Assembly: GCF_036178845.1 (NCBI RefSeq)
Contig: NZ_CP108070.1
Span: 9,734,001 to 9,798,000, forward strand
Origin: Streptomyces sp. NBC_00271
GTDB lineage: Bacteria > Actinomycetota > Actinomycetes > Streptomycetales > Streptomycetaceae
Direction of reading: 5' to 3'
Length of the DNA: 64,000 nucleotides
In this document: positions 33,768 to 42,360 of the stretch, one piece after another
Layout of the letters: the number at the start of each line of letters is the position of its first letter
Position numbering within the stretch: the stretch's first letter is position 1
Notes under the pieces: generated by a model
What the model was told of the DNA's origin: nothing
Seen by the model: only the letters and a program-made list of their open reading frames with translations
Database searches by the model: none
Position numbers and translations under genes: made by a program

Positions 33768-35693
33768 GTGAGACCTCGAAGACTCGGCGTCGTCACCGCC
33801 GCCGCGCTGCTGGCCGGTCTGGTCGCCGCGCCCTCGCACGCCACCGAACGGCATCCGCCGCCGCGCCGGATCGTGGAGAACCTGGACCGCGGCCTGGTCG
33901 CCGTCCCCTCGGGCAAGGGCACCTTCCTGAGCTGGCGGTTACTCGGCACGGAGTACGCACTCCCCCAAGTTCTCGGCTCCGCTCGAACAGGGGGTACCCC
34001 CACCGGGGACGCGATCGCGTTCAACGTGTACAAGGGCGGACGGCGGCTCAACCAGGCGCCGGTCACCCGGTCGACCACGTACCAGGACGACACCCGGGGC
34101 ACCGGCACCTACACCGTGCGTGCCGTCGTCAACGGCCGTGAGCGGAAACCGAGTTCGGCGGCGCTCGACTTCGTGCGGGGTTACGCCGAGGTTCCGCTGG
34201 CCGCCGCCGACGGATACACCGTGCAACACGCCTGGCCCGGCGACCTCGACGGCGACGGACGCTACGAACTCGTCGTCAGCCGGCTCGCGCAGACCCGCGA
34301 CAAGCCCGACCTCCTGGAGGCGTACACGCTCACCGGCGCGCGGCTGTGGCGCGTCGACCTCGGCCCGGGCTCGTACACCCAGGTCGGCGGGAACGGCGCC
34401 AACGATCCCGCGCCCGCCGCGATCAGCGGCTCGACGCCGATCGGCGGCTACCGCAACGACGACAACGTCACCGTGTACGACCTCGACCGCGACGGCAAGG
34501 CCGAGGTGCTGGTGCACACGGCCGACGGGACCACCTTCGCGGACGGCGCGAAGGTGACCGCCGACTCGCCCGCCGACCAGTTCATTTCGGTGATCGACGG
34601 GAAGACGGGCAGCGAGCGCACCCGGCAGCCCGTGCCCGACGACCTCGTCGCCGACGGCCCCTCCGGCGGACACTTCGGCATCGCGTACCTCGACGGCGTA
34701 CATCCCAGCCTCGTCACGAAGTTGGTCACCCGGGTCGGCGCCAAACGCGGAGCCTTCCGGATCCTCTTCCAGACCTGGGACTTCAACGGCACGGATCTGA
34801 ACCGGCGTTGGAAGTACGTCGTCCCGGTCGGCAGCGGCGCCACCAGCTTCCACCAGATCCGGACCGTCGACGTCGACCAGGACGGCAAGGACGAGATCGC
34901 CGACGGCAACTACGTCGTGGGCAGCGACGGCACGCTGCGCTATGTCGTCGACGGTGCCGGACACGGCGACCGTTTCGACATCGCCGACCTCGACCCCGAC
35001 CGGCCCGGCCTGGAGGGCTTCGCGATCCAGCAGTCCGAACTGGGCGTCGTATCGAGGTTCCCCTGGTACTACTACGACGCCGACACCGGGCAGCGCCTGG
35101 TGACCGGCGAGCACCCGGCCGACCCGACGAGCGAATCCGACCTCGACGTCGGCCGGGGCAGCGCCGCCGACATCGACCCCGGCCACCCCGGCTACGAGTA
35201 CTGGACCTCCACCGCCGACGTCACCCGCCCCGGCGCGGGCGTCTTCAACGTCCAGGACGGAAAGGTCTCCACGACCACGCCCAGCGTCAACTTCCGTATC
35301 TGGTGGGACGGCGACAAGGGCGCCGAACTCCTCGACTCCACGCATGTCGACAAGTGGGACCCGAAGGCCGAGACCAGCACGCGCCTCTTCGACCCGGACG
35401 GTGTCGTCTCCGGCGCCCGCAACGCGACCCCCTTCTACGGCGACCTCCTCGGCGACTGGCGCGAGGAGATCCTCGCCGAGACCGGCGACCACACCGCGCT
35501 GCGCCTGTACACCACCACCGAACCGACGAAGACCCGCATCTACACGCTCGCCCAGAACCCCGGCTACCGCCTCGGCTGGACCGTGCGCGGCTATCTCCAG
35601 TCGACGTACACGGACTACTACCTGGGCACCGAGACCCGGCGGGTGCCGAAACCTGCCATCACCACCACCGCTCGCACGGAAGGAACCTCATGA
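33768..35693 (+). CDS. rhamnogalacturonan lyase, polysaccharide lyase family 11
   Basis: 641 residues from the GTG at 33768 (AAGGAG upstream). A signal peptide (LGVVTAAALLAGLVAAPSHA) is followed by the family opening RIVENLDRGLVAVPSGKGTFLSWRLLGT. An eight-bladed propeller has calcium-binding repeats such as DLDGDGRYELVV, DLDRDGKAEVLV and DVDQDGKDEIADG. It cleaves the rhamnogalacturonan I backbone of pectin outside the cell. One oddity: near residue 65 about 17 residues (YALPQVLGSARTGGTPT) interrupt the normal N-terminal strand, encoded by a small dispersed-type repeat at 33959-34003. It overlaps the DUF6250 gene by ATGA. Confidence 0.92.
   Translation: MRPRRLGVVTAAALLAGLVAAPSHATERHPPPRRIVENLDRGLVAVPSGKGTFLSWRLLGTEYALPQVLGSARTGGTPTGDAIAFNVYKGGRRLNQAPVTRSTTYQDDTRGTGTYTVRAVVNGRERKPSSAALDFVRGYAEVPLAAADGYTVQHAWPGDLDGDGRYELVVSRLAQTRDKPDLLEAYTLTGARLWRVDLGPGSYTQVGGNGANDPAPAAISGSTPIGGYRNDDNVTVYDLDRDGKAEVLVHTADGTTFADGAKVTADSPADQFISVIDGKTGSERTRQPVPDDLVADGPSGGHFGIAYLDGVHPSLVTKLVTRVGAKRGAFRILFQTWDFNGTDLNRRWKYVVPVGSGATSFHQIRTVDVDQDGKDEIADGNYVVGSDGTLRYVVDGAGHGDRFDIADLDPDRPGLEGFAIQQSELGVVSRFPWYYYDADTGQRLVTGEHPADPTSESDLDVGRGSAADIDPGHPGYEYWTSTADVTRPGAGVFNVQDGKVSTTTPSVNFRIWWDGDKGAELLDSTHVDKWDPKAETSTRLFDPDGVVSGARNATPFYGDLLGDWREEILAETGDHTALRLYTTTEPTKTRIYTLAQNPGYRLGWTVRGYLQSTYTDYYLGTETRRVPKPAITTTARTEGTS
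33959..34003 (+). repeat. small dispersed-type palindromic repeat inserted in frame in the lyase gene
   Basis: actcccccaagttctcggct at 33959-33978, continuing through cgctcgaacagggggtaccc, can fold with tccccc pairing aggggg. This element resembles a short repeat I recall from many Streptomyces intergenic regions. Here it lies inside a coding region and keeps the frame open. No other copy was noticed in the window. Confidence 0.65.
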
Positions 35694-36406
35694 CCACCCG
35701 CAGAGCCTTCGCGACCCTCGCCGCCGGTGCCGCGCTGTCGACGCTCGCCCCGGCCACCACCGCGAGCGCCTCGCCGCGCCACCGCCGCGGCCGACTCATC
35801 GCCCACGACGGCTTCCGCCGCGGTCTCGGCCAGTGGGTCACCGAACTGCAGGACGGCGGCACGGTCACCGCCTCGCACGGCGTCCTGGAGATCGACGTAC
35901 CGAGCGGTGCGACGGTCTGGTTCAAGCAGCGGCTCGAAGGGCCCTACGTCATCGAGTACACCGCCACACCGGTCTCCGAGGGCGGCCTCAACGACCGGGT
36001 CTCCGACCTCAACAACTTCTGGAACGCCATCGACGTCCGCTCCCCGGACGACCTCTTCGCCACACCCCGGGGCGGCGCCCTGGCCGAATACGACTACCTG
36101 AAGACGTACTACGTCGGATACGGCGCCAACACCAACACGACCACGCGGCTGCGCCGGTACGTGGGGGAGCCGGGCGTCCGCCCGCTCGTCTACGACTACA
36201 CGGAGCCGCTGCTCACGGCCAACGAGCCGAACCGTGTCCGGATCGTCTCGGACGGTTCCACGGTCCGCTGGTGGAACAACGGACGGCTCGTTTTCGACTA
36301 CGGCGACCCGGAGCCGTACGCGAGCGGGCACTTCGCGTTCCGGACCACATGGAGCCACTTCCGGATCGAGGGCTTCCGGGTGTGGCGGCTGTTCAACCAC
36401 TCCTGA
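35690..36406 (+). CDS. Tat-exported DUF6250-type protein, likely carbohydrate-related
   Basis: 238 residues. The N-terminus has a twin-arginine signal (TTRRAFATLAAGAALSTLAP, cleaved after about ASA). The body is a concanavalin-like beta-sandwich, with opening HDGFRRGLGQWVTELQDGG, central FWNAIDVRSPDDLF and end HFAFRTTWSHFRIEGFRVWRL. This matches DUF6250/DUF1961 proteins that accompany pectin and other glycan-degrading genes. It is translationally coupled to the rhamnogalacturonan lyase, so it probably binds or degrades the same polymer. No catalytic residues can be named. Confidence 0.78.
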   Translation: MTTRRAFATLAAGAALSTLAPATTASASPRHRRGRLIAHDGFRRGLGQWVTELQDGGTVTASHGVLEIDVPSGATVWFKQRLEGPYVIEYTATPVSEGGLNDRVSDLNNFWNAIDVRSPDDLFATPRGGALAEYDYLKTYYVGYGANTNTTTRLRRYVGEPGVRPLVYDYTEPLLTANEPNRVRIVSDGSTVRWWNNGRLVFDYGDPEPYASGHFAFRTTWSHFRIEGFRVWRLFNHS

Positions 36407-36516
36407 CAGGGCCTTATTCCGGGTTCGGTCACACTTTACGAGTGGCTTATCTCACCACCCGTCAACCCCTTCCTACGGTCGCGTAGCTCACATCGAAAGG
36501 TGAATCATGGGCCGAT

Positions 36517-37335
36517 GTGGCAGACGATTCGAAGAGTGACAACAGATCAGTGATCGGGTCGTACGTGGCGGTGGGGGACAGCTTCACCGAAGGCGTCGGC
36601 GACCCCGGCCCCGACGGGGCCTTCGTCGGGTGGGCCGACCGGTTCGCCGTGCTCCTCGCCGACCGGCGGCCCGAGGGCGACTTCACCTACACCAACCTCG
36701 CCGTACGCGGAAAGCTGCTCGACCAGATCGTCGAGGACCAGCTCCGGGGCGCCAAGGAACTCGCCCCCGACCTGGTCTCCTTCTGCGCGGGCGGCAACGA
36801 CATCATCCGGCCAGGCACCGACCCCGACGAGGTCGCCGAGCGCTTCGAGCGCGCGGTCGCCGACCTCACCTCCGCCGTCGGCACCGTCTTGGTGACGACC
36901 GGCTTCGACACCCGTACCGTCCCCGTGCTGAAGCATCTGCGCGGCAAGATCGCCACGTACAACGGGCACGTGCGGGCCATCGCGGACCGGTACGGCTGTC
37001 CGGTCCTCGACCTGTGGTCCCTGAAGACGATCCAGGACCGACGCGCCTGGGACGGCGACCGTTTGCACCTCTCGCCCGAGGGCCACACCCGGGTCGCGCT
37101 GCGCGCCGGCCAGGTCCTCGGTCTCGAAGTGCCCGCGGACCCCGACCAGCCCTGGCCTCCGCTGCCGCCCCGCGGCACGCTCGAGGTCCGGCGCGACAAC
37201 ATCCACTGGGCACGCGAGTACCTCGTCCCGTGGATCGGGCGCCGACTGCGCGGGGAGTCCTCCGGCGACCACGTGGCCGCCAAGGGCAGCCTCTCGCCGG
37301 ACGACATCAAGATGCGGATCGAGTCGGTGGCCTGA
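36517..37335 (+). CDS. SGNH/GDSL hydrolase family protein
   Basis: 272 residues from the GTG at 36517. SGNH blocks are in order: YVAVGDSFTEGVGD (block I, catalytic serine), LAVRGKLLDQIVEDQ (block II glycine), FCAGGNDIIRPG (block III Asn) and WDGDRLHLSPEGH (block V Asp-x2-His). There is no signal peptide, so it is probably a cytoplasmic esterase or acylhydrolase. The C-terminal 60 residues (ARGTLEVRRDNIHWAREYLVPWIGR-like) are conserved in Streptomyces homologues as I recall. The nearby ATG at 36507 opens only a 10-codon frame. Substrate unknown. Confidence 0.85.
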   Translation: MADDSKSDNRSVIGSYVAVGDSFTEGVGDPGPDGAFVGWADRFAVLLADRRPEGDFTYTNLAVRGKLLDQIVEDQLRGAKELAPDLVSFCAGGNDIIRPGTDPDEVAERFERAVADLTSAVGTVLVTTGFDTRTVPVLKHLRGKIATYNGHVRAIADRYGCPVLDLWSLKTIQDRRAWDGDRLHLSPEGHTRVALRAGQVLGLEVPADPDQPWPPLPPRGTLEVRRDNIHWAREYLVPWIGRRLRGESSGDHVAAKGSLSPDDIKMRIESVA

Positions 37336-37832
37336 ACGACGGGTCTCCGACGTGCCGGTGGCTTGGAGGCAGTGGGCGCGGGGGCCGGAGGCGTGATGCG
37401 CGGGGCCGTCGTCGGTGTCGGCTTCACCGTGCGTGGGCAGGGAGTCGGTGTCCGTCGTGTCATCGGCGCATCAACGCATTGCCGGCAGCCGGGTGGCGGG
37501 ACGTGCCGTCCGTCACGGACCCGCATCGGTGGCGTGCCCGCCAGGCGGGCTCGGGCCGAACTTGCCCCCGCGCCTGCGGCCCTCGTGGCGCGGCGGTGTC
37601 GTCGCGCGTCGACATGGCGCGGCGGCTGTCGCCGGGTCGGGTCGGCCGTGCCCCGTACACGCCTCCCCGGTGGCTCGGCGGTGGGCGGAGCCGACTCTGG
37701 TGGCAGTGATCCGGCGGCCGACGAGGTGAACGGCCCGGGGTGGGCCGGCAGCAGCCGAACCGACCCGCTCGGTGGGCGGTGGAGCGGCGACGGCCGAGCC
37801 GAACCGTCCGGGCGCGCGCCCCGGCGTGCGCC
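37336..37832. other. 497-bp intergenic region without a recognisable gene
   Basis: The region lies between the convergent SGNH hydrolase and TetR genes. Open frames exist on both strands but are arginine/glycine/proline-rich translations with no ribosome sites or familiar motifs. I see no clear terminator, repeat or RNA gene. Confidence 0.5.
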
Positions 37833-38453
37833 TCAGCGCACCGCCGCCGTCAACGCCTCCCGCGCGAGCCCCAGTTCCCGGGCGAGCGCCTCGTCCACCC
37901 ACTCCTGGGCCCGCGCCCGCGACACCGCTCCCGTGTAGGCGGTCATCTGCACGGCGAGCCCGTCGAGCAGCGCCGTCAGCCGCAGGGCGGCACCCGTGGG
38001 ATCCGGGCACTCGAACTCGCCAGCCGCCACTCCCTCCGCGATCACCTCGGTGATCGCGGCCTTCCACTGCTTGTCGAGATCACGCGTGACCTCCTGAAGC
38101 GCGGGCTCGCGCAGGGCGGCCGCCCAGCCCTCGATCCACAGCCGCCAGCCCTTGGCCTGACCGGTCGGCGCGTACCAGCGCACGGCGGCGCGCAGCCTGC
38201 GCAGCGCCGACGTCCGACGGCCGAGCAGCTTGCGCAGATGGGCGAGGTCGTCCTCGGCCGCGTAGGTGAACGCGGCGGCGACCAGCTTCTCCTTGGTGGA
38301 GAAGTGGTACAGCACCAACGCGTTGCTCACCCCGAGCACCGAGGCCACGTCGGCGATCCGCACCGCCGCCACGCCCCGCGCCTCGATCTGCTCGATGGCG
38401 GCGCGCAGCAACTCCTCGCGCCGTTCCGCCACGCTCAACCGCACCCTCGCCAC
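37833..38453 (-). CDS. TetR-family transcriptional regulator (BetI-like)
   Basis: 206 residues. The N-terminal helix-turn-helix is IADVASVLGVSNALVLYHFSTKEKLVAAAF. The C-terminal ligand domain (about 90-200) carries ALRLTALLDGLAVQMTAYTG, as in BetI-like TetR proteins. It is the last of four minus-strand genes and follows the SnoaL-like gene by 25 bases, so it may be cotranscribed with the decarboxylase/dehydrogenase operon. The paired 20-bp palindromes at 41989 and 42037 are good candidate binding sites (inference). The ligand could be an amine or an aldehyde derived from the pathway. Confidence 0.88.
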   Translation of the reverse strand: MARVRLSVAERREELLRAAIEQIEARGVAAVRIADVASVLGVSNALVLYHFSTKEKLVAAAFTYAAEDDLAHLRKLLGRRTSALRRLRAAVRWYAPTGQAKGWRLWIEGWAAALREPALQEVTRDLDKQWKAAITEVIAEGVAAGEFECPDPTGAALRLTALLDGLAVQMTAYTGAVSRARAQEWVDEALARELGLAREALTAAVR

Positions 38454-38478
38454 GCGGTAACCCTAATGCTCGACAGGG

Positions 38479-38898
38479 TCAGTCGACGAACTGGTAGTCA
38501 AACCGGATGCGGCCGTCCTCGTCGAGGACCAGGAACTCCCGGCCACCGCCCGTGGCCCGTCCCTCCCCGGTGTGGAAGGACTCCCAGCGGAACGTGATGA
38601 CGTCCCGCAGCTGTTGGGCCGGTTCCTGGATCCGGAAGACGTAGGTCCCCGGAGCGACGAATTCGTCGTGGGCGCGGGTCACGCGCGTGTGCAGCTCGTC
38701 GTGGCCACGGGCCTCCAGGGCGGCGGTGGTGAAGCCGAGGCCCACCGCGGTGTCCCGCATCTGCTGGGGCGGCCGGAGGACGTGCAGACCGTCCTGAGCC
38801 CAGAGTTCGTCCACGGTCTTGCGGCGGATCTCGGGATCGGGCTCGTTCCAGACGCCGATGTAGCGCTCGATCAGGTCCTGCGGGTCGATGGTGGGCAT
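38479..38898 (-). CDS. SnoaL/NTF2-like domain protein
   Basis: 139 residues from the ATG at 38898 (GGGAG upstream). The fold is suggested by the opening DPQDLIERYIGVWNEPDPEIRR, central VGLGFTTAALEARGHDELHTRV and the strand-rich end GGGREFLVLDEDGRIRFDYQFV. SnoaL-like proteins are small cone-shaped barrels that may be isomerases or binding proteins; no catalytic pair can be identified. It lies 146 bases after the dehydrogenase gene and 25 before TetR. The function within the operon is unknown. Confidence 0.75.
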   Translation of the reverse strand: MPTIDPQDLIERYIGVWNEPDPEIRRKTVDELWAQDGLHVLRPPQQMRDTAVGLGFTTAALEARGHDELHTRVTRAHDEFVAPGTYVFRIQEPAQQLRDVITFRWESFHTGEGRATGGGREFLVLDEDGRIRFDYQFVD

Positions 38899-39044
38899 GG
38901 ATGCTCCCGGTACGAGTCGGACTTCGTGTGGGGAGGGGCGGTCACTCGCGCTCGCGCGCCCTCGCTGCACCGACTCTGCTGTCACCGGCCCCGCGCCTCA
39001 ATTCCCCAGGAGGAATGACGCGGGGGCCGCGAGACGGGTGCCCG

Positions 39045-40283
39045 TCAGCGGTACCACCCGAACCGCTCCGCGATCACCGGCAGCCGGTCGGCGACGATGG
39101 CGTGCGCCGCGGCCCGTGGTGTCGTCCCGTCGGCCTCCGCGCGGGCCAGCATCCGGTCGATCAGGTCGCGCATGGAACGCCGGGTGTATGCGAACGCCTC
39201 GTCCGCGTCCGCGCCGATGTCGCCGAAGAGCGTCCACCACCACCAGGCGTTCGTACCGGAGTTGACCACGACGTCCGGCAGCACGACGACCCCGCGCGCG
39301 GCGAGCAGTTCCTCCGCCTCGGGCAGTACGGGCATGTTGGCCGCCTCGACGATCCAGCGGGCGCCGATCTGCCGCTGGTTCTCGGTGTCGATGGCGTACG
39401 AGACCGCCGCGGGAACCAGCACCTCCGCGTCCATGGACAGCCAGGCGTCGCCCGGGAGTTCCTGGTCGGCCGGGCGCAGCGCGCCGCGGTCGACCGTCCC
39501 GTAGGCGTCCCGCGCCGCGAGCAGCGCGTCGATGTCCAGCCCGTCCGGGTTCGCGATCGTGCCCTTGACGTCCGCGACGGCGACGATGGCCAGGCCCGCG
39601 CGGGAGAGGAAGCGGGCCGTGGCTCCGCCCATGGTGCCCAGGCCCTGCACGGCCACGCGCGTCCCCGCGTGTGCCACCCCGGCCCGGTCCAGGGCCGCGA
39701 GCACCGACTCGGCGACACCGCAGCCGCCGACCAGTTCGTCGAGCCCGATCCCGTCCACGTCGACCGCGAAGGCGTCCGCGAGCCGCCGACGGGCCGTCGT
39801 CTCGTCGTCGAGCAGCGGGTACACGGCCTGGATGGACGAGACGAGCCCCGCCTCCTCGGCGGCCCGGTCGACCAGGTCCTGGGTGAGCCCGAGGTCCTCA
39901 CCCGTGGTCCAGAAGCTCTCGATGTAGGGGCGCATGGCGCGCAGGTAACGCACCAGCAGGCCGTACGCCGCCGGGTCCTGGGGATCGCAGTCGATGCCGC
40001 CCTTGGCGCCGCCCAGCGGGATGTAGCGGCCCTCGGGGTTGTAGTGCAGGGCCTCCTTCATCGTCATCCCGCGGGCGAGCCCGGCGACCTCGTCCAGGGT
40101 GCAGCCCGCGCGCATCCGCAGGCCGCCGCTGGAGACGCCCCGGACGAGCCGGTCGACCACGAGATAGCCCGGTCTGCCCGTGACGTGGTCGGTCCAGGTG
40201 AGCGTGATCAGGGGCGCGGTCGAAGGCGGGGTGGGCGGCGCGGCCGACGGTGCGGTCGGGGGCGTGGTCGTGGGCGTGGTCAT
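39045..40283 (-). CDS. Glu/Leu/Phe/Val dehydrogenase family protein
   Basis: 412 residues from the ATG at 40283 (GAGGAG upstream). The catalytic lysine lies in YIPLGGAKGGIDCDP, the substrate region in GLARGMTMKEALHYNPEG, and the NAD site is VAVQGLGTMGGATARFL. It would oxidatively deaminate an amino acid to the 2-oxo acid. The first 25 residues are Thr/Pro/Ala-rich low complexity (TTPTTTPPTAPSAAPPTPPS). Its start overlaps the stop of the 2-oxoacid decarboxylase gene (ATGA), so the two act in sequence: deamination, then decarboxylation to an aldehyde (inference). The exact amino acid is unknown. Confidence 0.85.
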   Translation of the reverse strand: MTTPTTTPPTAPSAAPPTPPSTAPLITLTWTDHVTGRPGYLVVDRLVRGVSSGGLRMRAGCTLDEVAGLARGMTMKEALHYNPEGRYIPLGGAKGGIDCDPQDPAAYGLLVRYLRAMRPYIESFWTTGEDLGLTQDLVDRAAEEAGLVSSIQAVYPLLDDETTARRRLADAFAVDVDGIGLDELVGGCGVAESVLAALDRAGVAHAGTRVAVQGLGTMGGATARFLSRAGLAIVAVADVKGTIANPDGLDIDALLAARDAYGTVDRGALRPADQELPGDAWLSMDAEVLVPAAVSYAIDTENQRQIGARWIVEAANMPVLPEAEELLAARGVVVLPDVVVNSGTNAWWWWTLFGDIGADADEAFAYTRRSMRDLIDRMLARAEADGTTPRAAAHAIVADRLPVIAERFGWYR

Positions 40284-41935
40284 CGGGTCTCCTCGGGGAC
40301 GGCGATCAGGGTGGGACCAGGCGTGCGCAGCGCCTCGGTGAGAGCGAGGGCCAGCTCGTCGGGGTGGCACACGCGTGTGCCCTGTCCTCCGTAGGCGCGG
40401 GCCAGGGCGGGCAGATCGACCGGCGCGAGGTCCACCGCGGTCGGGCGGTCGCCACGGGCGGCCATCTCGTCGCGGATCTCTCCGTAGCCGCCGTTGTCGA
40501 ACACCACGACGGGCAGCGGGAGTCGCAGCTGCGCGGCGGTCGCCAGCTCCTGCACCGTGAACTGGAGGCCGCCGTCCCCGCTCAGCGCCACCACCTGGCG
40601 CTCCGGGCACGCCACCTTGGCGCCGAGCGCCGCGGGCAGCGCGTAGCCGAGCGTGCCGAAGCCGGTCGGGTGGAGATAGCGTCCCGCCGGGCCCAGCGGG
40701 AGGTGCGGGAGCGCGCCGTAGTAGCAGCACTGGGCGCTGTCCGAGGTGATGACCGCGTCGTCGGCCAGGACGGCGCGGATCGCCCGCAGGTACGGGATCC
40801 AGCGCGCGTCGCGCGCGGCACTCCCGGCGTACCGCGCGTCCCGCACCGCGGCGACCTCGTCGACGCCGCCTCGTGGGCCGGGGATGTCGTGCCGCACGCG
40901 CGCGTGGAGGCCCATTTCCGACAACAGTCCCTCCAGGGAGGCCCGTGCGTCGCCGACGAGCGCGATGTCCGTGGGCAGCCCGGAGTGCATCTGGTCCGGG
41001 TCGAGGTCGGCCCGGACGAGCGTGCCCCCGAGGGCGGGCGGCGGCGACCAGAAATCGGACTCGGCCAGCTCCGTGCCCACGGCGAGGACGACATCGCGAC
41101 CCACCAGCCACTTCTGCACCGACTCAGTGTGCAGCGAGACGCCGAGCGAGAGCGGATGCCGCTCGGGTACGACGCCCTTGCCGTTGGCGGTCGTCACGAC
41201 GGGCGCGCCGCACGCCTCCGCGAGAGTGAGACAGGCGGTCGCGGCGCCGCGCGCGCCACCGCCGAGCACCAGTGCGGGCCGCCGCGCCTCCCGCAGGGCG
41301 CGCGCGGCCCGTCGTACGGCCTCGGCGTCCGGCAGGGTCGGCGCGGTGGCCGGGGCGAGCCGCACCGGCCCGGCGGTCTCGGCCGCCGTCAGCACGTCCA
41401 GCGGCACCTCGAGGTGCACCGGCCGGGGTCGCCGCGTACGGAAGAGGGTGAACGCGCGCGCCACGGCGGCGCCGATCTCGGCCACCGAGGAGACCCGGTG
41501 GCTGAACGCGGCGACGCCCCGCAGCGCCTCGGTCTGGCTGCGCATCTCGTGCAGCAGCCCGGTCGACAGCCGGGGGTGGCGCAGCGGCATACCCGGGGAG
41601 ACGACCAGCAGGGGCACGCTGTCCGAGTAGGCCTGCCCGACGGCGGCCGTGACGTTGAGGAGCGCGGGACCGGTGGTCGTGATCACGACACCGGGGCGGC
41701 CCGTCACGCGCGCGTACCCGTCGGCGGCGTAGCCGGCGCCCTGTTCGTGGCGCGGGGTCGCGTGCCGGACGCCGTACGCCGCCAGGTGCCGGTAGATCTC
41801 CAGGTTGTGCGTGCCGGGGATGCCGAACGCCTGTGTCACGTCATGCGCGGCGAGCGCCCGGACGAGCGCCTCGCCACCGGTGAGCACGCCGGTGCGCGAG
41901 TCGGTGCGCAGGTCAGTGCGCGGGTCGGCCTCCAT
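40280..41935 (-). CDS. ThDP-dependent 2-oxoacid decarboxylase (AruI-like)
   Basis: 551 residues from the ATG at 41935 (GGAGG upstream). The N-terminal PYR domain has AFGIPGTHNLEIYRHL and the cofactor glutamate in RHEQGAGYAADGYARV. The central domain follows. The C-terminal PP domain has SGDGGLQFTVQELATAAQ...VVFDNGGYGEI, the GDG...N ThDP motif. Closest by memory are 5-guanidino-2-oxopentanoate decarboxylases of arginine catabolism, but benzoylformate decarboxylase or acetolactate-synthase-like enzymes are alternatives. It is the first gene of a minus-strand operon with the amino-acid dehydrogenase. Two palindromic operators lie upstream. Confidence 0.8.
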   Translation of the reverse strand: MEADPRTDLRTDSRTGVLTGGEALVRALAAHDVTQAFGIPGTHNLEIYRHLAAYGVRHATPRHEQGAGYAADGYARVTGRPGVVITTTGPALLNVTAAVGQAYSDSVPLLVVSPGMPLRHPRLSTGLLHEMRSQTEALRGVAAFSHRVSSVAEIGAAVARAFTLFRTRRPRPVHLEVPLDVLTAAETAGPVRLAPATAPTLPDAEAVRRAARALREARRPALVLGGGARGAATACLTLAEACGAPVVTTANGKGVVPERHPLSLGVSLHTESVQKWLVGRDVVLAVGTELAESDFWSPPPALGGTLVRADLDPDQMHSGLPTDIALVGDARASLEGLLSEMGLHARVRHDIPGPRGGVDEVAAVRDARYAGSAARDARWIPYLRAIRAVLADDAVITSDSAQCCYYGALPHLPLGPAGRYLHPTGFGTLGYALPAALGAKVACPERQVVALSGDGGLQFTVQELATAAQLRLPLPVVVFDNGGYGEIRDEMAARGDRPTAVDLAPVDLPALARAYGGQGTRVCHPDELALALTEALRTPGPTLIAVPEETR

Positions 41936-41988
41936 GGTGCCTCCAGGTGCGGAACGAGCGGCGCGACCGAAGACCCACCGGCAATCTT

Positions 41989-42008
41989 TACTGAATCGCC
42001 ATTCAGTA
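41989..42008. promoter_or_regulatory. perfect 20-bp operator, TACTGAAT-N4-ATTCAGTA
   Basis: Perfect 8-bp arms (41989-41996 and 42001-42008) around cgcc. It lies 54 bases upstream of the decarboxylase start. The length and symmetry fit a TetR-family dimer site. Confidence 0.75.
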
Positions 42009-42036
42009 TCGGGAGCGGCCCCGAAGTCTGTCAATT

Positions 42037-42056
42037 TACTGAACGGATCATCAGTA
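42037..42056. promoter_or_regulatory. second 20-bp operator copy, TACTGA-N8-TCAGTA
   Basis: Same overall length and outer arms as the site at 41989, with six perfect base pairs and a diverged centre. The two centres are 48 bp apart. Such pairing suggests cooperative or graded binding. Confidence 0.65.
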
Positions 42057-42360
42057 GGGGGTCTGAGGCGCACCCCCCGTCCCGCCCGCAGCCCTCCGGG
42101 GTCCCGGGTGTCCGTCGACTCGCCGGAGCGCCAGGAGCACCCGCGGAAGAAGAGCGTGCGCCGCGAGGTTAGGGAAATGCGGGTCATGGGGGCCACCTGA
42201 TGTGATCTTGGGCCCCAGGTGTGTCACCCCCAGGTGTGTCGCACCAGGGCCCGGATCTCGCGGTGTGTACCGGGGACATCGCGCTGTGACACCGTCGACC
42301 CGGCGCTGTCAGAGGGGCCGACCATAATGGGAGGCCTGACCGACTCCACTTGGAGGTACC

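Larger units (their letters stand above)
41936..42360. other. divergent intergenic region (decarboxylase operon / MBL hydrolase)
   Basis: 425 bases carrying the promoters of both flanking genes. The part nearest the decarboxylase is unusually AT-rich and holds the two palindromes described separately. The rest shows no gene. The MBL gene has a strong ribosome site (ggaggtacc) just before its start. Confidence 0.5.

Noticed and set aside
37363..37938. A 191-codon plus-strand frame in the gap before TetR
   Set aside because: Ser/Arg/Gly-rich with no ribosome site or motif, and it overlaps the TetR gene antisense.
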